A stretch of DNA of 49,214 nt from contig NZ_KB889707.1 of NCBI RefSeq assembly GCF_000372745.1, positions 1 to 49,214 on the forward strand, read 5' to 3'. The DNA is from Embleya scabrispora DSM 41855 (GTDB lineage: Bacteria; Actinomycetota; Actinomycetes; Streptomycetales; Streptomycetaceae). Numbering within the stretch: the first letter of the stretch is position 1; each line of letters starts with the position of its first letter. Shown in pieces: positions 43,430 through 49,214 of this stretch. Under the pieces are notes generated by a model. That model was not told the DNA's origin, did no database searches, and saw only the letters and a program-made list of their open reading frames with translations. The position numbers and the translations under genes are program-made.

Positions 43430-43948
43430 TCAGTCGATCCGGCGCAGATCCCGACGGAATCGGCGACCGTTGTCGACGTAACTGCGCACCGCCTCGGCGA
43501 ACGCGCCCGGCGAAACGGCGTTCTCGCGAATCTTCGCGGGCACCCCCAAGGCCATCGCGTAGGACGGCACCTCGATCCGATTTCCGACCACCGCACCCGC
43601 TCCCACCAGCGCACCTGTGCGCACGACGGCCTGATGCATGACCACCGCGCCGTTGCCCACCAGGCAACGATCCTCGATCACGCAGCCCTCCAAATGCACA
43701 ATGTGACCGATCACGCACTCGTCGCCCACTACCGTCGGCCACGGCGCCGTCGTGTGCAGTACGCACCCGTCCTGTACCGACGTGCGCTCGCCGATCACGA
43801 TCCGGCCGTGGTCGGCGCGCAGTACGGCACCCGGCCACACCGTAGAATCCGCGCCGATCTCCACGCTGCCGATCACGACCGCATCAGGGTGCACGTATGC
43901 ATCGGGGTGCACCTTGGGTATTTGATCACCCAGCGCGTAGACCGTCAC
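43430..43948 (-). CDS. Gamma-carbonic anhydrase-like left-handed beta-helix protein
   Basis: 172-aa hexapeptide-repeat protein. Repeats of the type VHPDAVVIGSVEIGADSTVWPGAVLRAD build a left-handed beta-helix that trimerises. Metal-site residues: His65 (CVLHT), His82 and His85 (IGHIVHLEGC). In archetypal gamma-carbonic anhydrases the segment reads H-x4-H-G-C; here position 87 is Glu and a His sits at 85, so the metal site is altered. Carbonic anhydrase activity is therefore doubtful. GTG 43948 has a perfect AGGAGG 4-5 nt upstream; the frame stays open further up without a site. It is divergent from DUF4193. Confidence 0.83.
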   Translation of the reverse strand: MTVYALGDQIPKVHPDAYVHPDAVVIGSVEIGADSTVWPGAVLRADHGRIVIGERTSVQDGCVLHTTAPWPTVVGDECVIGHIVHLEGCVIEDRCLVGNGAVVMHQAVVRTGALVGAGAVVGNRIEVPSYAMALGVPAKIRENAVSPGAFAEAVRSYVDNGRRFRRDLRRID

Positions 43949-44196
43949 GATTCCTCCTGGTTGTGCAGGGCGGTACGGGGTTACAGTGGCCCCCCATCCA
44001 ACCAAGTCACCTCTTTGGGGGTTCGGTTGGGTGTCGATTGCGTAACGAGCCTTGATGTAAGGCAAAATCTGCGCTTCGGGTCGGGCACAACTCCGGCCCC
44101 TCGCGCGTTACGTGCGCTGAAGGCATCGTCCACGAAGGTCCTCGGGCGATGTCGCACGATTGAGCACCGCAGATCCACCCGGAGGGGGAGAGGTAC

Positions 44197-44493
44197 ATGG
44201 CAACCGACTACGACACCCCGCGTAAGACCGATGACGACATCAACGAAGACAGCATCGAGGAGCTGAAGGCTCGGCGCGTGGACAAGTCGGCCGGTTCGGT
44301 CGACGTCGACGAGTTCGAGCAGGCCGAGTCTCTCGAGCTTCCCGGTGCGGACCTCTCCAATGAGGAGCTGTCCGTCCGGGTCGTCCCGAAGCAGGCCGAC
44401 GAATTCACGTGCTCCAGCTGCTTCCTGGTGCACCACCGCAGCCAGCTGGCCAAGGAGAAGGACGGCCAGGCGATCTGCAGCGACTGCGCCTGA
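44197..44493 (+). CDS. DUF4193 family protein with a C-terminal zinc ribbon
   Basis: 98-aa acidic protein of the actinobacterial DUF4193 family, function unknown. The N-terminal 65 residues are acidic and probably disordered. The C-terminal part carries Cys72-x2-Cys75 (FTCSSCFLVHHRSQLA) and Cys94-x2-Cys97 (ICSDCA), a four-cysteine zinc ribbon. Similar proteins are highly expressed and small in many actinobacteria, which suggests an RNA-polymerase- or ribosome-associated role, but this is speculation. ATG 44197 follows GGAGGGGGAGAGG. It stands alone and ends with a 12-bp hairpin. Confidence 0.87.
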   Translation: MATDYDTPRKTDDDINEDSIEELKARRVDKSAGSVDVDEFEQAESLELPGADLSNEELSVRVVPKQADEFTCSSCFLVHHRSQLAKEKDGQAICSDCA

Positions 44494-44655
44494 TCGTGTG
44501 CGGTCGAGGACGACCGGCGATGAACGGCAACCCTGCACACGCCATACGGGTATCGGCAGGAGTTGGACCGTCGACGTTCGCCGAGCGTCCTTGAACGCGA
44601 AAGCACGATACGGAGCGTGGGAAGTGATGAAGCCGCACGCATGACGTACGAAGTC

Positions 44656-44687
44656 GAACGTCCGCCGACTCGCCGGCGGGCGTTCTT
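44656..44687. terminator. Terminator between DUF4193 and DUF3093 genes
   Basis: GAACGTCCGCCG (44656-44667) pairs with CGGCGGGCGTTC (44674-44685), one G-T pair, followed by TT. It is about 160 nt after the DUF4193 stop. Confidence 0.65.
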
Positions 44688-44770
44688 GACTGTCCGGTGA
44701 CCACCTGGGCGCCGGACGATTCGCTCACTCCCGGCTCGCCCGAGCCGGGAACGAGCCCGTTCGCGCCCGG

Positions 44771-45220
44771 TCAGGCGCGGGCGCGCAGCGCGGCCACGAC
44801 GTCGACCAGACGTTGCGGGTTGCGCGAGGACAGATAGAGATAGGGCGTGGGGTCGGCAGGGTCGGTGACCTCGATCCGCGCGGCCCCCGGGATGTACGCG
44901 CGCAGCACCATGAACGCGCGCGGGTTCGCGTTCTCCATCCGCAGCGAGCGGGCCTGCTCGGGGTCGAGCGCGACGCCCGCACCGAGCGCGGTCAGCGGGA
45001 TCCGGGCCCGGCCCGCCAGCAGCTCGGTCTCGGTCACGGTGATCCGCACCGCGCCGTAGGCACTGGTGGCCCACGCCGTCAAAGCACCCAGGACCGACGC
45101 GAGCACGATGGTCGCCACGAGCCCGAAGGCCAGGCCCACCAGCGCGCCCGAGACGGCCATCAGGACGGTCAGGGCCCACCAGGAGGCCGGCACGCCGAGT
45201 CGTTCGCTGTACGCCTGCAT
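44771..45220 (-). CDS. DUF3093 family membrane protein
   Basis: 149-aa protein with two N-terminal membrane helices (about residues 14-35 and 37-55) and a soluble C-terminal domain (AVRITVTETELLAGRARIPL, LDPEQARSLRMENANPRAFMVLRAYIPGAARIEV, DPTPYLYLSSRNPQRLV). It matches DUF3093, which is found near dut in streptomycetes; function unknown. ATG 45220 has no real ribosome site, but CAGGCT lies 6 nt upstream, consistent with a leaderless start in the 32-bp gap after the SDR gene. It could alternatively be cotranscribed from the SDR promoter. Confidence 0.83.
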   Translation of the reverse strand: MQAYSERLGVPASWWALTVLMAVSGALVGLAFGLVATIVLASVLGALTAWATSAYGAVRITVTETELLAGRARIPLTALGAGVALDPEQARSLRMENANPRAFMVLRAYIPGAARIEVTDPADPTPYLYLSSRNPQRLVDVVAALRARA

Positions 45221-45226
45221 GGCCCC

Positions 45227-45232
45227 AGCCTG
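45227..45232 (-). promoter_or_regulatory. -10-like CAGGCT box of the DUF3093 gene
   Basis: On the minus strand CAGGCT ends 6 nt before ATG 45220, in the 32-bp gap between the SDR and DUF3093 genes. Confidence 0.4.
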
Positions 45233-45252
45233 TCATGCGCGGCGGACACGGT

Positions 45253-46146
45253 TCAGCGGGGGCCGTGCCGCCGGGTCAACCGGGCCAGCGCACGGGTGAC
45301 CCGCTCCGGAGGCGTACGCAGGCCCGTCGCCACCCCTTTGGCGTAGTCCGAAAGAGCGGTCGGCGCCACCATGTCCAGCAGTGCGCCGGCCCTGGCGTCG
45401 TTGCCCACCAGGTAGCGCGGCCGCGGCCGCGGCACGCTCAGCGCGACCCGTACCGCGTGCGCGACCGGCGTCGGAGCGGGCAGCGTCTTCGCCCGGCGCA
45501 CCACGTCGTCGGCGAGGTCGTAGGAGTCGTGGTAAGCCGACGTCTTGCGCGGCGGCAGGCGGGACATGCCGCGCTCCCAGATGTCGGTGCCGAAGTTGCC
45601 CGGTTCGATCAGCACCACTTTGACGCCGAACCCGGCGGTCTCGATCCGCAGCGCGTCGGTGGTCGCGGCGAGCCCCTGCTTGCTCGCGCAATACCAACCC
45701 AAGAACGGGGCCGAGACCCGGCCGGAGACGGACGAGATGTTGACGATCCGCCCGTCCCGACGCCGGCGCATCTGCGGCAGCACCAGGCGCGCGATCCGGG
45801 CGGGTGCGATCAGGTTGGTCTCCAGCTGGGCGCGGATCTGCTCGTCGTCCACGTCCTCGATCGCACCCGGCTGTGCGATCCCGGCGTTGTTGACCACGGC
45901 CCACGGGCCGCCGGCGGTCATCTGGGCGATCTCGGTGAACGCGCGCACCGTCGACGTGGCGTCGGCGACGTCGAGCAGGACCGTGCGCACGCCCACCTCG
46001 GCGCGCTCGGCGGCCTCGCGCAGGCGCTCGGCCCGTTCCTGGGTCCTGGCCGTGCCGATCACGTCGAAGCCGGATCCCGCCAGCTCCAGGGCGACGGCAA
46101 GGCCGATGCCACCGGTCGCCCCGGTGACGACCACGCTCTTGGTCAT
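45253..46146 (-). CDS. Short-chain dehydrogenase/reductase
   Basis: 297-aa classical SDR. The Rossmann cofactor motif is [19 protein letters not shown]. The structural NNAG motif is in [10 protein letters not shown], and the catalytic triad comprises Ser in INISSVSG-like (IVNISSVSG), then Tyr and Lys in WYCASKQGL. Arg in [11 protein letters not shown] just after the second strand suggests NADP(H) preference. The substrate is unknown; the long C-terminal region ([23 protein letters not shown]) resembles oxidoreductases acting on lipids or ketones. ATG 46146 has GGAAGGAAG about 4-8 nt upstream. It is divergent from the thioesterase gene. Confidence 0.88.
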   Translation of the reverse strand: MTKSVVVTGATGGIGLAVALELAGSGFDVIGTARTQERAERLREAAERAEVGVRTVLLDVADATSTVRAFTEIAQMTAGGPWAVVNNAGIAQPGAIEDVDDEQIRAQLETNLIAPARIARLVLPQMRRRRDGRIVNISSVSGRVSAPFLGWYCASKQGLAATTDALRIETAGFGVKVVLIEPGNFGTDIWERGMSRLPPRKTSAYHDSYDLADDVVRRAKTLPAPTPVAHAVRVALSVPRPRPRYLVGNDARAGALLDMVAPTALSDYAKGVATGLRTPPERVTRALARLTRRHGPR

Positions 46147-46230
46147 GCGCTTCCTTCCGTCCCGCGCCCCTTTCGGGCCGCGGCGCCGGCGGCTCCCCAG
46201 CCGCTGCGCGGGTGTCGGTCGCAACGACGG

Positions 46231-46236
46231 TAGTGT
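46231..46236 (+). promoter_or_regulatory. -10-like box of the thioesterase-dut operon, leaderless configuration
   Basis: TAGTGT ends 8 nt before the GTG at 46245. No ribosome site is visible. Confidence 0.5.
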
Positions 46237-46244
46237 CCTTCGGC

Positions 46245-46826
46245 GTGAGTCGACCAACATCCCTGACCCCGCCTCCGGAAGCGGTGGCGCCCCGGCCCCA
46301 CCCGGACGCACCTTCTCCCGGCACCGAGCTGGGCGAGCACTACAGCGACTGCTTCGGCTGCGGCGAGGCCGCCCCCGGCGGGCTGCGCATTCGCGCGCGC
46401 GCCGGCGAGGGCGTGTCCGTGGACGCCGAGTTCACCGTCACCGCGCTGCACCAAGGAGCCCCGGGCCTGGCCCACGGCGGGCTGCTGACCTGCGCGTTCG
46501 ACGAGGCGCTCGGGGCGATCGGGTACATGCTGCACACCACGGCGGTGACCGGGCACCTGGAGACGGACTTCCGCCGCCCGGTGCCGGTGGGGTCCACGCT
46601 GCACATCCACGCGTGGTGCGAGGCGGTGGCCGGCCGCAAGATCTACTCACGCGCGGTGGGCCGGCTCGATTCCCCGGACGGGCCGATCGCGGTCGAGGCC
46701 GCGGCGCTGTTCGTGAGCGTGGGACTCGAGCACTTCGTCGACAATGGACGTGCGGAGGACGTACAGCGCGTCATGGACAACCCCGACCTGATGAAGGCGG
46801 CCCGAGCGTTCGAGGTGAACCCGTGA
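46245..46826 (+). CDS. PaaI-family hotdog-fold thioesterase
   Basis: 193-aa hotdog-fold protein. An N-terminal segment with [14 protein letters not shown] is followed by the hotdog core: [25 protein letters not shown] (the HGG and Asp/Glu region of PaaI-like acyl-CoA thioesterases), [15 protein letters not shown] and a final AAALFVSV strand. It likely hydrolyses an acyl-CoA; the substrate is unknown. GTG 46245 is chosen for the TAGTGT box, though the frame extends 11 codons upstream. Its TGA overlaps the dut GTG by 4 nt, forming an operon with dut and DUF3710. Confidence 0.85.
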   Translation: MSRPTSLTPPPEAVAPRPHPDAPSPGTELGEHYSDCFGCGEAAPGGLRIRARAGEGVSVDAEFTVTALHQGAPGLAHGGLLTCAFDEALGAIGYMLHTTAVTGHLETDFRRPVPVGSTLHIHAWCEAVAGRKIYSRAVGRLDSPDGPIAVEAAALFVSVGLEHFVDNGRAEDVQRVMDNPDLMKAARAFEVNP

Positions 46827-47350
46827 GCACGAGTGTGGACATCCTGGTGCGCCGGCTGGACCCCGGTCTTCCGCTGCCCGCGTACGAGCACCCGGGCGAC
46901 GCCGGCGCGGACCTGGTGACCGCGCAGGACGCCGAGATCGCGCCCGGTGAGCGCATGGTGCTGCCCACGGGCATCGCGATCGCGCTCCCGGACGGCTATG
47001 CCGCGTTCGTGCACCCGCGCTCCGGGCTCGCCGCGCGGTGCGGAGTATCCCTGGTGAACGCCCCAGGCACCGTCGATGCGGGATACCGTGGCGAAATCAA
47101 GGTTGTCGTGGTCAACCACGACCTGCGTACGCCGGTCGTTTTTCGTCGCGGCGACCGAATCGCCCAACTCGTGATCCAACGGGTCGAGCGAGCGGGGTTC
47201 CACGAGGTCGCCGAGTTGCCCGGTTCAGGGCGCGGCGAAGGCGGCTTCGGTTCCACCGGCGGGCACGCCGCGATCGGCGTTTCGAGCGCCGTGGCGGCGG
47301 GCAGCGCGGGCATCGTGCAAGACTCGGCTTCCGACAGGGAAGGACTGTGA
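46823..47350 (+). CDS. dut: Deoxyuridine 5'-triphosphate nucleotidohydrolase (dUTPase)
   Basis: 175-aa trimeric dUTPase that converts dUTP to dUMP, keeping uracil out of DNA and supplying thymidylate synthesis. All five motifs are present: PGDAGADL (I), PRSGLAAR (II), [16 protein letters not shown] (III), [11 protein letters not shown] (IV) and [11 protein letters not shown] (V, the mobile C-terminal arm). About 25 residues extend beyond motif V. GTG 46823 overlaps the thioesterase stop (GTGA). DUF3710 starts 1 nt after its stop, so the three genes are one operon. Confidence 0.94.
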   Translation: MSTSVDILVRRLDPGLPLPAYEHPGDAGADLVTAQDAEIAPGERMVLPTGIAIALPDGYAAFVHPRSGLAARCGVSLVNAPGTVDAGYRGEIKVVVVNHDLRTPVVFRRGDRIAQLVIQRVERAGFHEVAELPGSGRGEGGFGSTGGHAAIGVSSAVAAGSAGIVQDSASDREGL

Positions 47351-47351
47351 C

Positions 47352-48170
47352 GTGTTCGGTCGTCGCCGACGCAGCGAAAAGGATGATCTGCCCGTCGAGG
47401 AGCACGAAGACCTCGACGAGATCATCGATGACGAGGGCGATGCCGACGAGGCGTCGAGCGACGGGGCCGCGCAAGGCTCCGACGACTCGGACCTCGACGA
47501 GCTGAGCCGACCGATCCCGCCCGCGCCCCGGCCGGACGGTCCGTGGGACTTCGACGAGCTCGAGGACCCGCACGAGGACCGCATCGACCTCGGCGGGATG
47601 CTCATTCCGAGCGATCCCCGGATGGAGTTGCGGGTCGAGGTCTCCAACGACCTGATCATCGCCGCCACCGTGGTGCTCGAGGACAGCGGTCTGCAACTTC
47701 AGGCGTTCGCCGCCCCGCGCAACGAGAGCATCTGGCACGAGGTGCGCGCCGAGATCGCCTCCGGGATCACCCAGCAGGGTGGCATCGTGGACGAGCAGGA
47801 CGCCGGCCTCGGCTGGGAACTGCGGGCCCAGGTGCCCGTGCAGCTTCCGGACGGCACGCAGGGCCACCAGTTGGTCCGCTTCGTCGGGTGCGACGGGCCG
47901 CGCTGGTTCCTGCGCGGAGTGATCTCCGGCCGTGCCGCGGTGGACCCCGCCGTGGGCGCCGATCTGGAGAGCATGTTCCGCGACACCGTGGTGGTGCGCG
48001 GCAACGAGCCGATGGCACCGCGCGACCCGATCCTGTTGCGCCTGCCGGAGAACGCCCAGGTCGACCCGAACAGCGGGCTCGCGGTGCCGCCGCAGGGCGC
48101 CGATGAGGACCGCTTCGCGGGCGATCTGGACCCGTTCCAGCGTGGCCCGGAGATCACCGAGGTCCGGTAG
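47352..48170 (+). CDS. DUF3710 family protein
   Basis: 272-aa protein of the DUF3710 family, function unknown and conserved next to dut in actinobacteria. Residues 1-80 are strongly acidic (DLDEIIDDEGDADEASS and similar) and probably disordered. A folded domain runs from about 80 to 245 (DLGGMLIPSDPRMELRVEV, LQLQAFAAPRNESIWHEVR, GWELRAQVPVQLPDG, VRFVGCDGPRWFLRGVISGRAA, FRDTVVVRGNEPMAPRDPILL). GTG 47352 begins 1 nt after the dut stop; AAGGA 7-8 nt upstream is within the end of dut. It is the last gene of the operon, before a hairpin with a GAAA loop. Confidence 0.88.
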   Translation: MFGRRRRSEKDDLPVEEHEDLDEIIDDEGDADEASSDGAAQGSDDSDLDELSRPIPPAPRPDGPWDFDELEDPHEDRIDLGGMLIPSDPRMELRVEVSNDLIIAATVVLEDSGLQLQAFAAPRNESIWHEVRAEIASGITQQGGIVDEQDAGLGWELRAQVPVQLPDGTQGHQLVRFVGCDGPRWFLRGVISGRAAVDPAVGADLESMFRDTVVVRGNEPMAPRDPILLRLPENAQVDPNSGLAVPPQGADEDRFAGDLDPFQRGPEITEVR

Positions 48171-48191
48171 CAGCGAAGGACCACAAGACAC

Positions 48192-48229
48192 CGAAGCCCG
48201 GTTCCGCCGAAAGGCGGGGCCGGGCTTCG
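48192..48229 (+). terminator. Terminator of the thioesterase-dut-DUF3710 operon
   Basis: CGAAGCCCGG (48192-48201) pairs with CCGGGCTTCG (48220-48229), with an inner CCGCC/GGCGG stem capped by GAAA. Confidence 0.88.
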
Positions 48230-48472
48230 TGCGTTTCGGGCCCGGTTTTCGCAGGGCTGTGGAGTCGGGCGGCGCGTGCCCCGGTGGTGTTCGGTTCGGG
48301 TTGTTTCGAATTTTGATGTCAAGGGCGCATCAAGAAGGCATATGGGTGCGTTAGGGCGCCGCCAACGCTTTGGGTTTTGCCCTTTTTATGGGGATTTTTG
48401 ACGGCTTGGAAGTGCTATCAATGTCCTCGTTACGGGCGATCAAGCGCCTGTCCGTCCCAAGGAGCATCCGCG
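48230..48472 (+). other. kdp operon leader/promoter region
   Basis: About 240 bp without a gene. Its distal 160 bp are clearly richer in A+T than the rest of the window. It contains several T-tracts (at 48311, 48375, 48383 and 48395), a possible TATCAA -10 at 48416-48421, and the ribosome site AAGGAG before the first kdp micro-ORF. Confidence 0.5.
48383..48403 (+). promoter_or_regulatory. T-rich box upstream of kdp, candidate KdpE site
   Basis: TTTTTA (48383-48388) and TTTTTG (48395-48400) lie 12 bp apart, about one helical turn, just ahead of TATCAA (48416-48421). The E. coli KdpE site upstream of kdpF is also an unusual T-rich box. No kdpDE genes are visible in the window. Confidence 0.4.
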
Positions 48473-48556
48473 ATGGCTGATCTGGCCTTCGTATTCCTGA
48501 CGATCGCGTTCTTCGCGCTGGTCGTCTTGATCGCCAAGGGGGTGGCGAAGCTGTGA
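48473..48556 (+). CDS. 27-aa membrane peptide preceding kdpF
   Basis: A micro-ORF starting MADLAFVFLTIAFFALVV and ending in basic residues (AKGVAKL): one hydrophobic helix with a cytoplasmic-type basic end. AAGGAG lies 8 nt upstream of the ATG and its TGA overlaps the kdpF GTG by 4 nt (GTGA), so it is translated in series with kdpF. I recall similar short ORFs before kdpF in streptomycetes, but no tested role. It could be a second small subunit of the Kdp pump or simply a coupling device. Confidence 0.72.
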   Translation: MADLAFVFLTIAFFALVVLIAKGVAKL

Positions 48557-48642
48557 ACGCGGACAGCATCGTCGGCCTGAGCGTTGCCATCGCCCTGCTC
48601 GGCTACCTGGTCCTGGCCCTGATCTTCCCCGAGAGGTTCTAG
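48553..48642 (+). CDS. kdpF: K+-transporting ATPase small subunit KdpF
   Basis: 29-aa single-helix protein with SIVGLSVAIALLGYLVLALI and the typical ending FPERF. KdpF stabilises the KdpABC potassium pump in the membrane. The GTG start overlaps the micro-ORF stop, and the TAG stop is directly followed by the kdpA GTG with no gap. Confidence 0.9.
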   Translation: MNADSIVGLSVAIALLGYLVLALIFPERF

Positions 48643-49214
48643 GTGAGCGTCACGCTCGCGGGGATACTCCAGCTGTCCCTGCTGATAGCCGTCCTGGCCG
48701 CGGTCCATCGCCCGTTCGGCGACTACATGGCCCGTGTGTACTCCAGCGACAAGCACATGCGCGGTGAGCGCGTCCTGTACAAGCTGATCGGCGCCGATCC
48801 GAACGCCGAGCAGCGCTGGACCGTCTACCTGCGCAGCGTGCTCGGCTTCTCGATGTTCTCGCTGCTGGGCCTGTACGCCCTGCAGCGGTTCCAGGACCAC
48901 CTCCCGTTCAACCTCGGGATGAAGCCGATCACGCCGGACCAGGCGTTCAACACCGCCGCGTCGTTCACCGCGAACACGAACTGGCAGTCGTACTCCGGTG
49001 AGACCGCGATGGGCCACACGGTCCAGATGGTCGGTCTGACCGTGCAGAACTTCGTGTCGGCCGCGGTGGGCATGGCGGTGGCGATCGCCCTGGTGCGCGG
49101 GTTCGTTCGGGTCCGCTCGGGCGAGATCGGCAACTTCTGGGTCGACCTGATCCGCGGTTCGATCCGGATCCTGCTGCCGATCGCGATCATCGGCACGATC
49201 GTGCTGGTCGCGTC
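48643..49214 (+). CDS. kdpA: K+-transporting ATPase subunit KdpA, N-terminal part (partial)
   Basis: The first 190 codons of KdpA, the potassium-channel-like subunit of the high-affinity KdpFABC pump; the gene runs off the end of the window. Helix 1 ([17 protein letters not shown]) is followed by [13 protein letters not shown], then [19 protein letters not shown], the first selectivity-filter loop, and [27 protein letters not shown] 48643 abuts the kdpF stop, with GAGAGG inside the end of kdpF as ribosome site. kdpB and kdpC are expected to follow. Confidence 0.94.
   Translation, partial: MSVTLAGILQLSLLIAVLAAVHRPFGDYMARVYSSDKHMRGERVLYKLIGADPNAEQRWTVYLRSVLGFSMFSLLGLYALQRFQDHLPFNLGMKPITPDQAFNTAASFTANTNWQSYSGETAMGHTVQMVGLTVQNFVSAAVGMAVAIALVRGFVRVRSGEIGNFWVDLIRGSIRILLPIAIIGTIVLVA

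Noticed and set aside
44494-44770. Small gene between DUF4193 and DUF3093
   Set aside because: Short frames on both strands have no start signals or family character; only a hairpin is convincing.
48230-48472. Riboswitch (c-di-AMP, ydaO type) in the kdp leader
   Set aside because: I looked for its conserved segments and did not find them; only T-tracts and a possible promoter are visible.

Overview
This window looks like chromosome from a very GC-rich actinomycete of the Streptomycetaceae/Kitasatosporales. Third codon positions are overwhelmingly G or C, GTG and TTG starts are common, and many families are typical streptomycete ones (HrdB, ParE/ParC, SepH, CutRS, DUF7455, DUF3710, DUF4193, DUF5998). 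From memory the order hrdB - DUF7455 - parE ... parC ... sepH ... ferrochelatase - IMPase - cutRS ... DUF4193 ... dut - DUF3710 follows the core of the Streptomyces chromosome. I could not run a comparison, so genus is open. I see no rRNA, tRNA, CRISPR array, insertion sequence, prophage or biosynthetic cluster.

Layout. 1-10.5 kb: end of the principal sigma factor, a secreted trypsin-like protease, a small zinc-ribbon protein, topoisomerase IV subunit parE, a DUF485/acetate-type symporter pair, a sucrase/ferredoxin-like protein, a small RSH-type HD hydrolase, and parC on the opposite strand. 10.7-17.8 kb: DUF2630, a two-gene M16 peptidase operon (one active-type, one lacking the zinc site), a CtpE-like P-type ATPase, a small membrane protein and a lipoprotein. 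17.8-23.7 kb: an acyl-CoA ligase, a four-carbon acid sugar kinase/PdxA2 operon, a tandem intergenic repeat, pseudouridine-5'-phosphate glycosidase and a VOC protein. 23.8-33.7 kb: a GNAT/NDP-forming acyl-CoA synthetase fusion (Pat type), a 0.6-kb non-coding stretch with two large hairpins, DUF5998 plus a phosphodiesterase, a 29-codon membrane peptide, a double VOC protein, a sulfurtransferase, sepH and a Pro/Thr-rich membrane protein. 33.7-43.9 kb: a sugar-lactone oxidase, ferrochelatase, IMPase, a 57-aa protein, a CutRS-type two-component system, acyl-ACP desaturase, an ABC-2 exporter and a gamma-carbonic anhydrase-like protein. 44-49.2 kb: DUF4193, DUF3093, an SDR, a thioesterase-dut-DUF3710 cluster, and the start of a kdp potassium-pump operon (27-aa ORF, kdpF, kdpA) that runs off the window.

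Themes. Most genes are single or in two- to three-gene operons, often with 4-bp GTGA overlaps. Almost every convergent junction carries a strong hairpin. Nine genes share a TANNNT-like hexamer 6-8 nt before the start codon, suggesting leaderless transcription. Several regulatory palindromes and direct repeats lie upstream of metabolic genes: DUF485/actP, cutRS, the desaturase, the 32.7-kb membrane protein and kdp. No clearly new multi-gene system is present. The best leads are the leaderless-promoter family, a CutS-like kinase without any cysteine, the desaturase operators, the kdp leader with its extra micro-ORF, the ~42-bp tandem repeat that begins inside pdxA, and the structured non-coding region at 26.6-27.2 kb.
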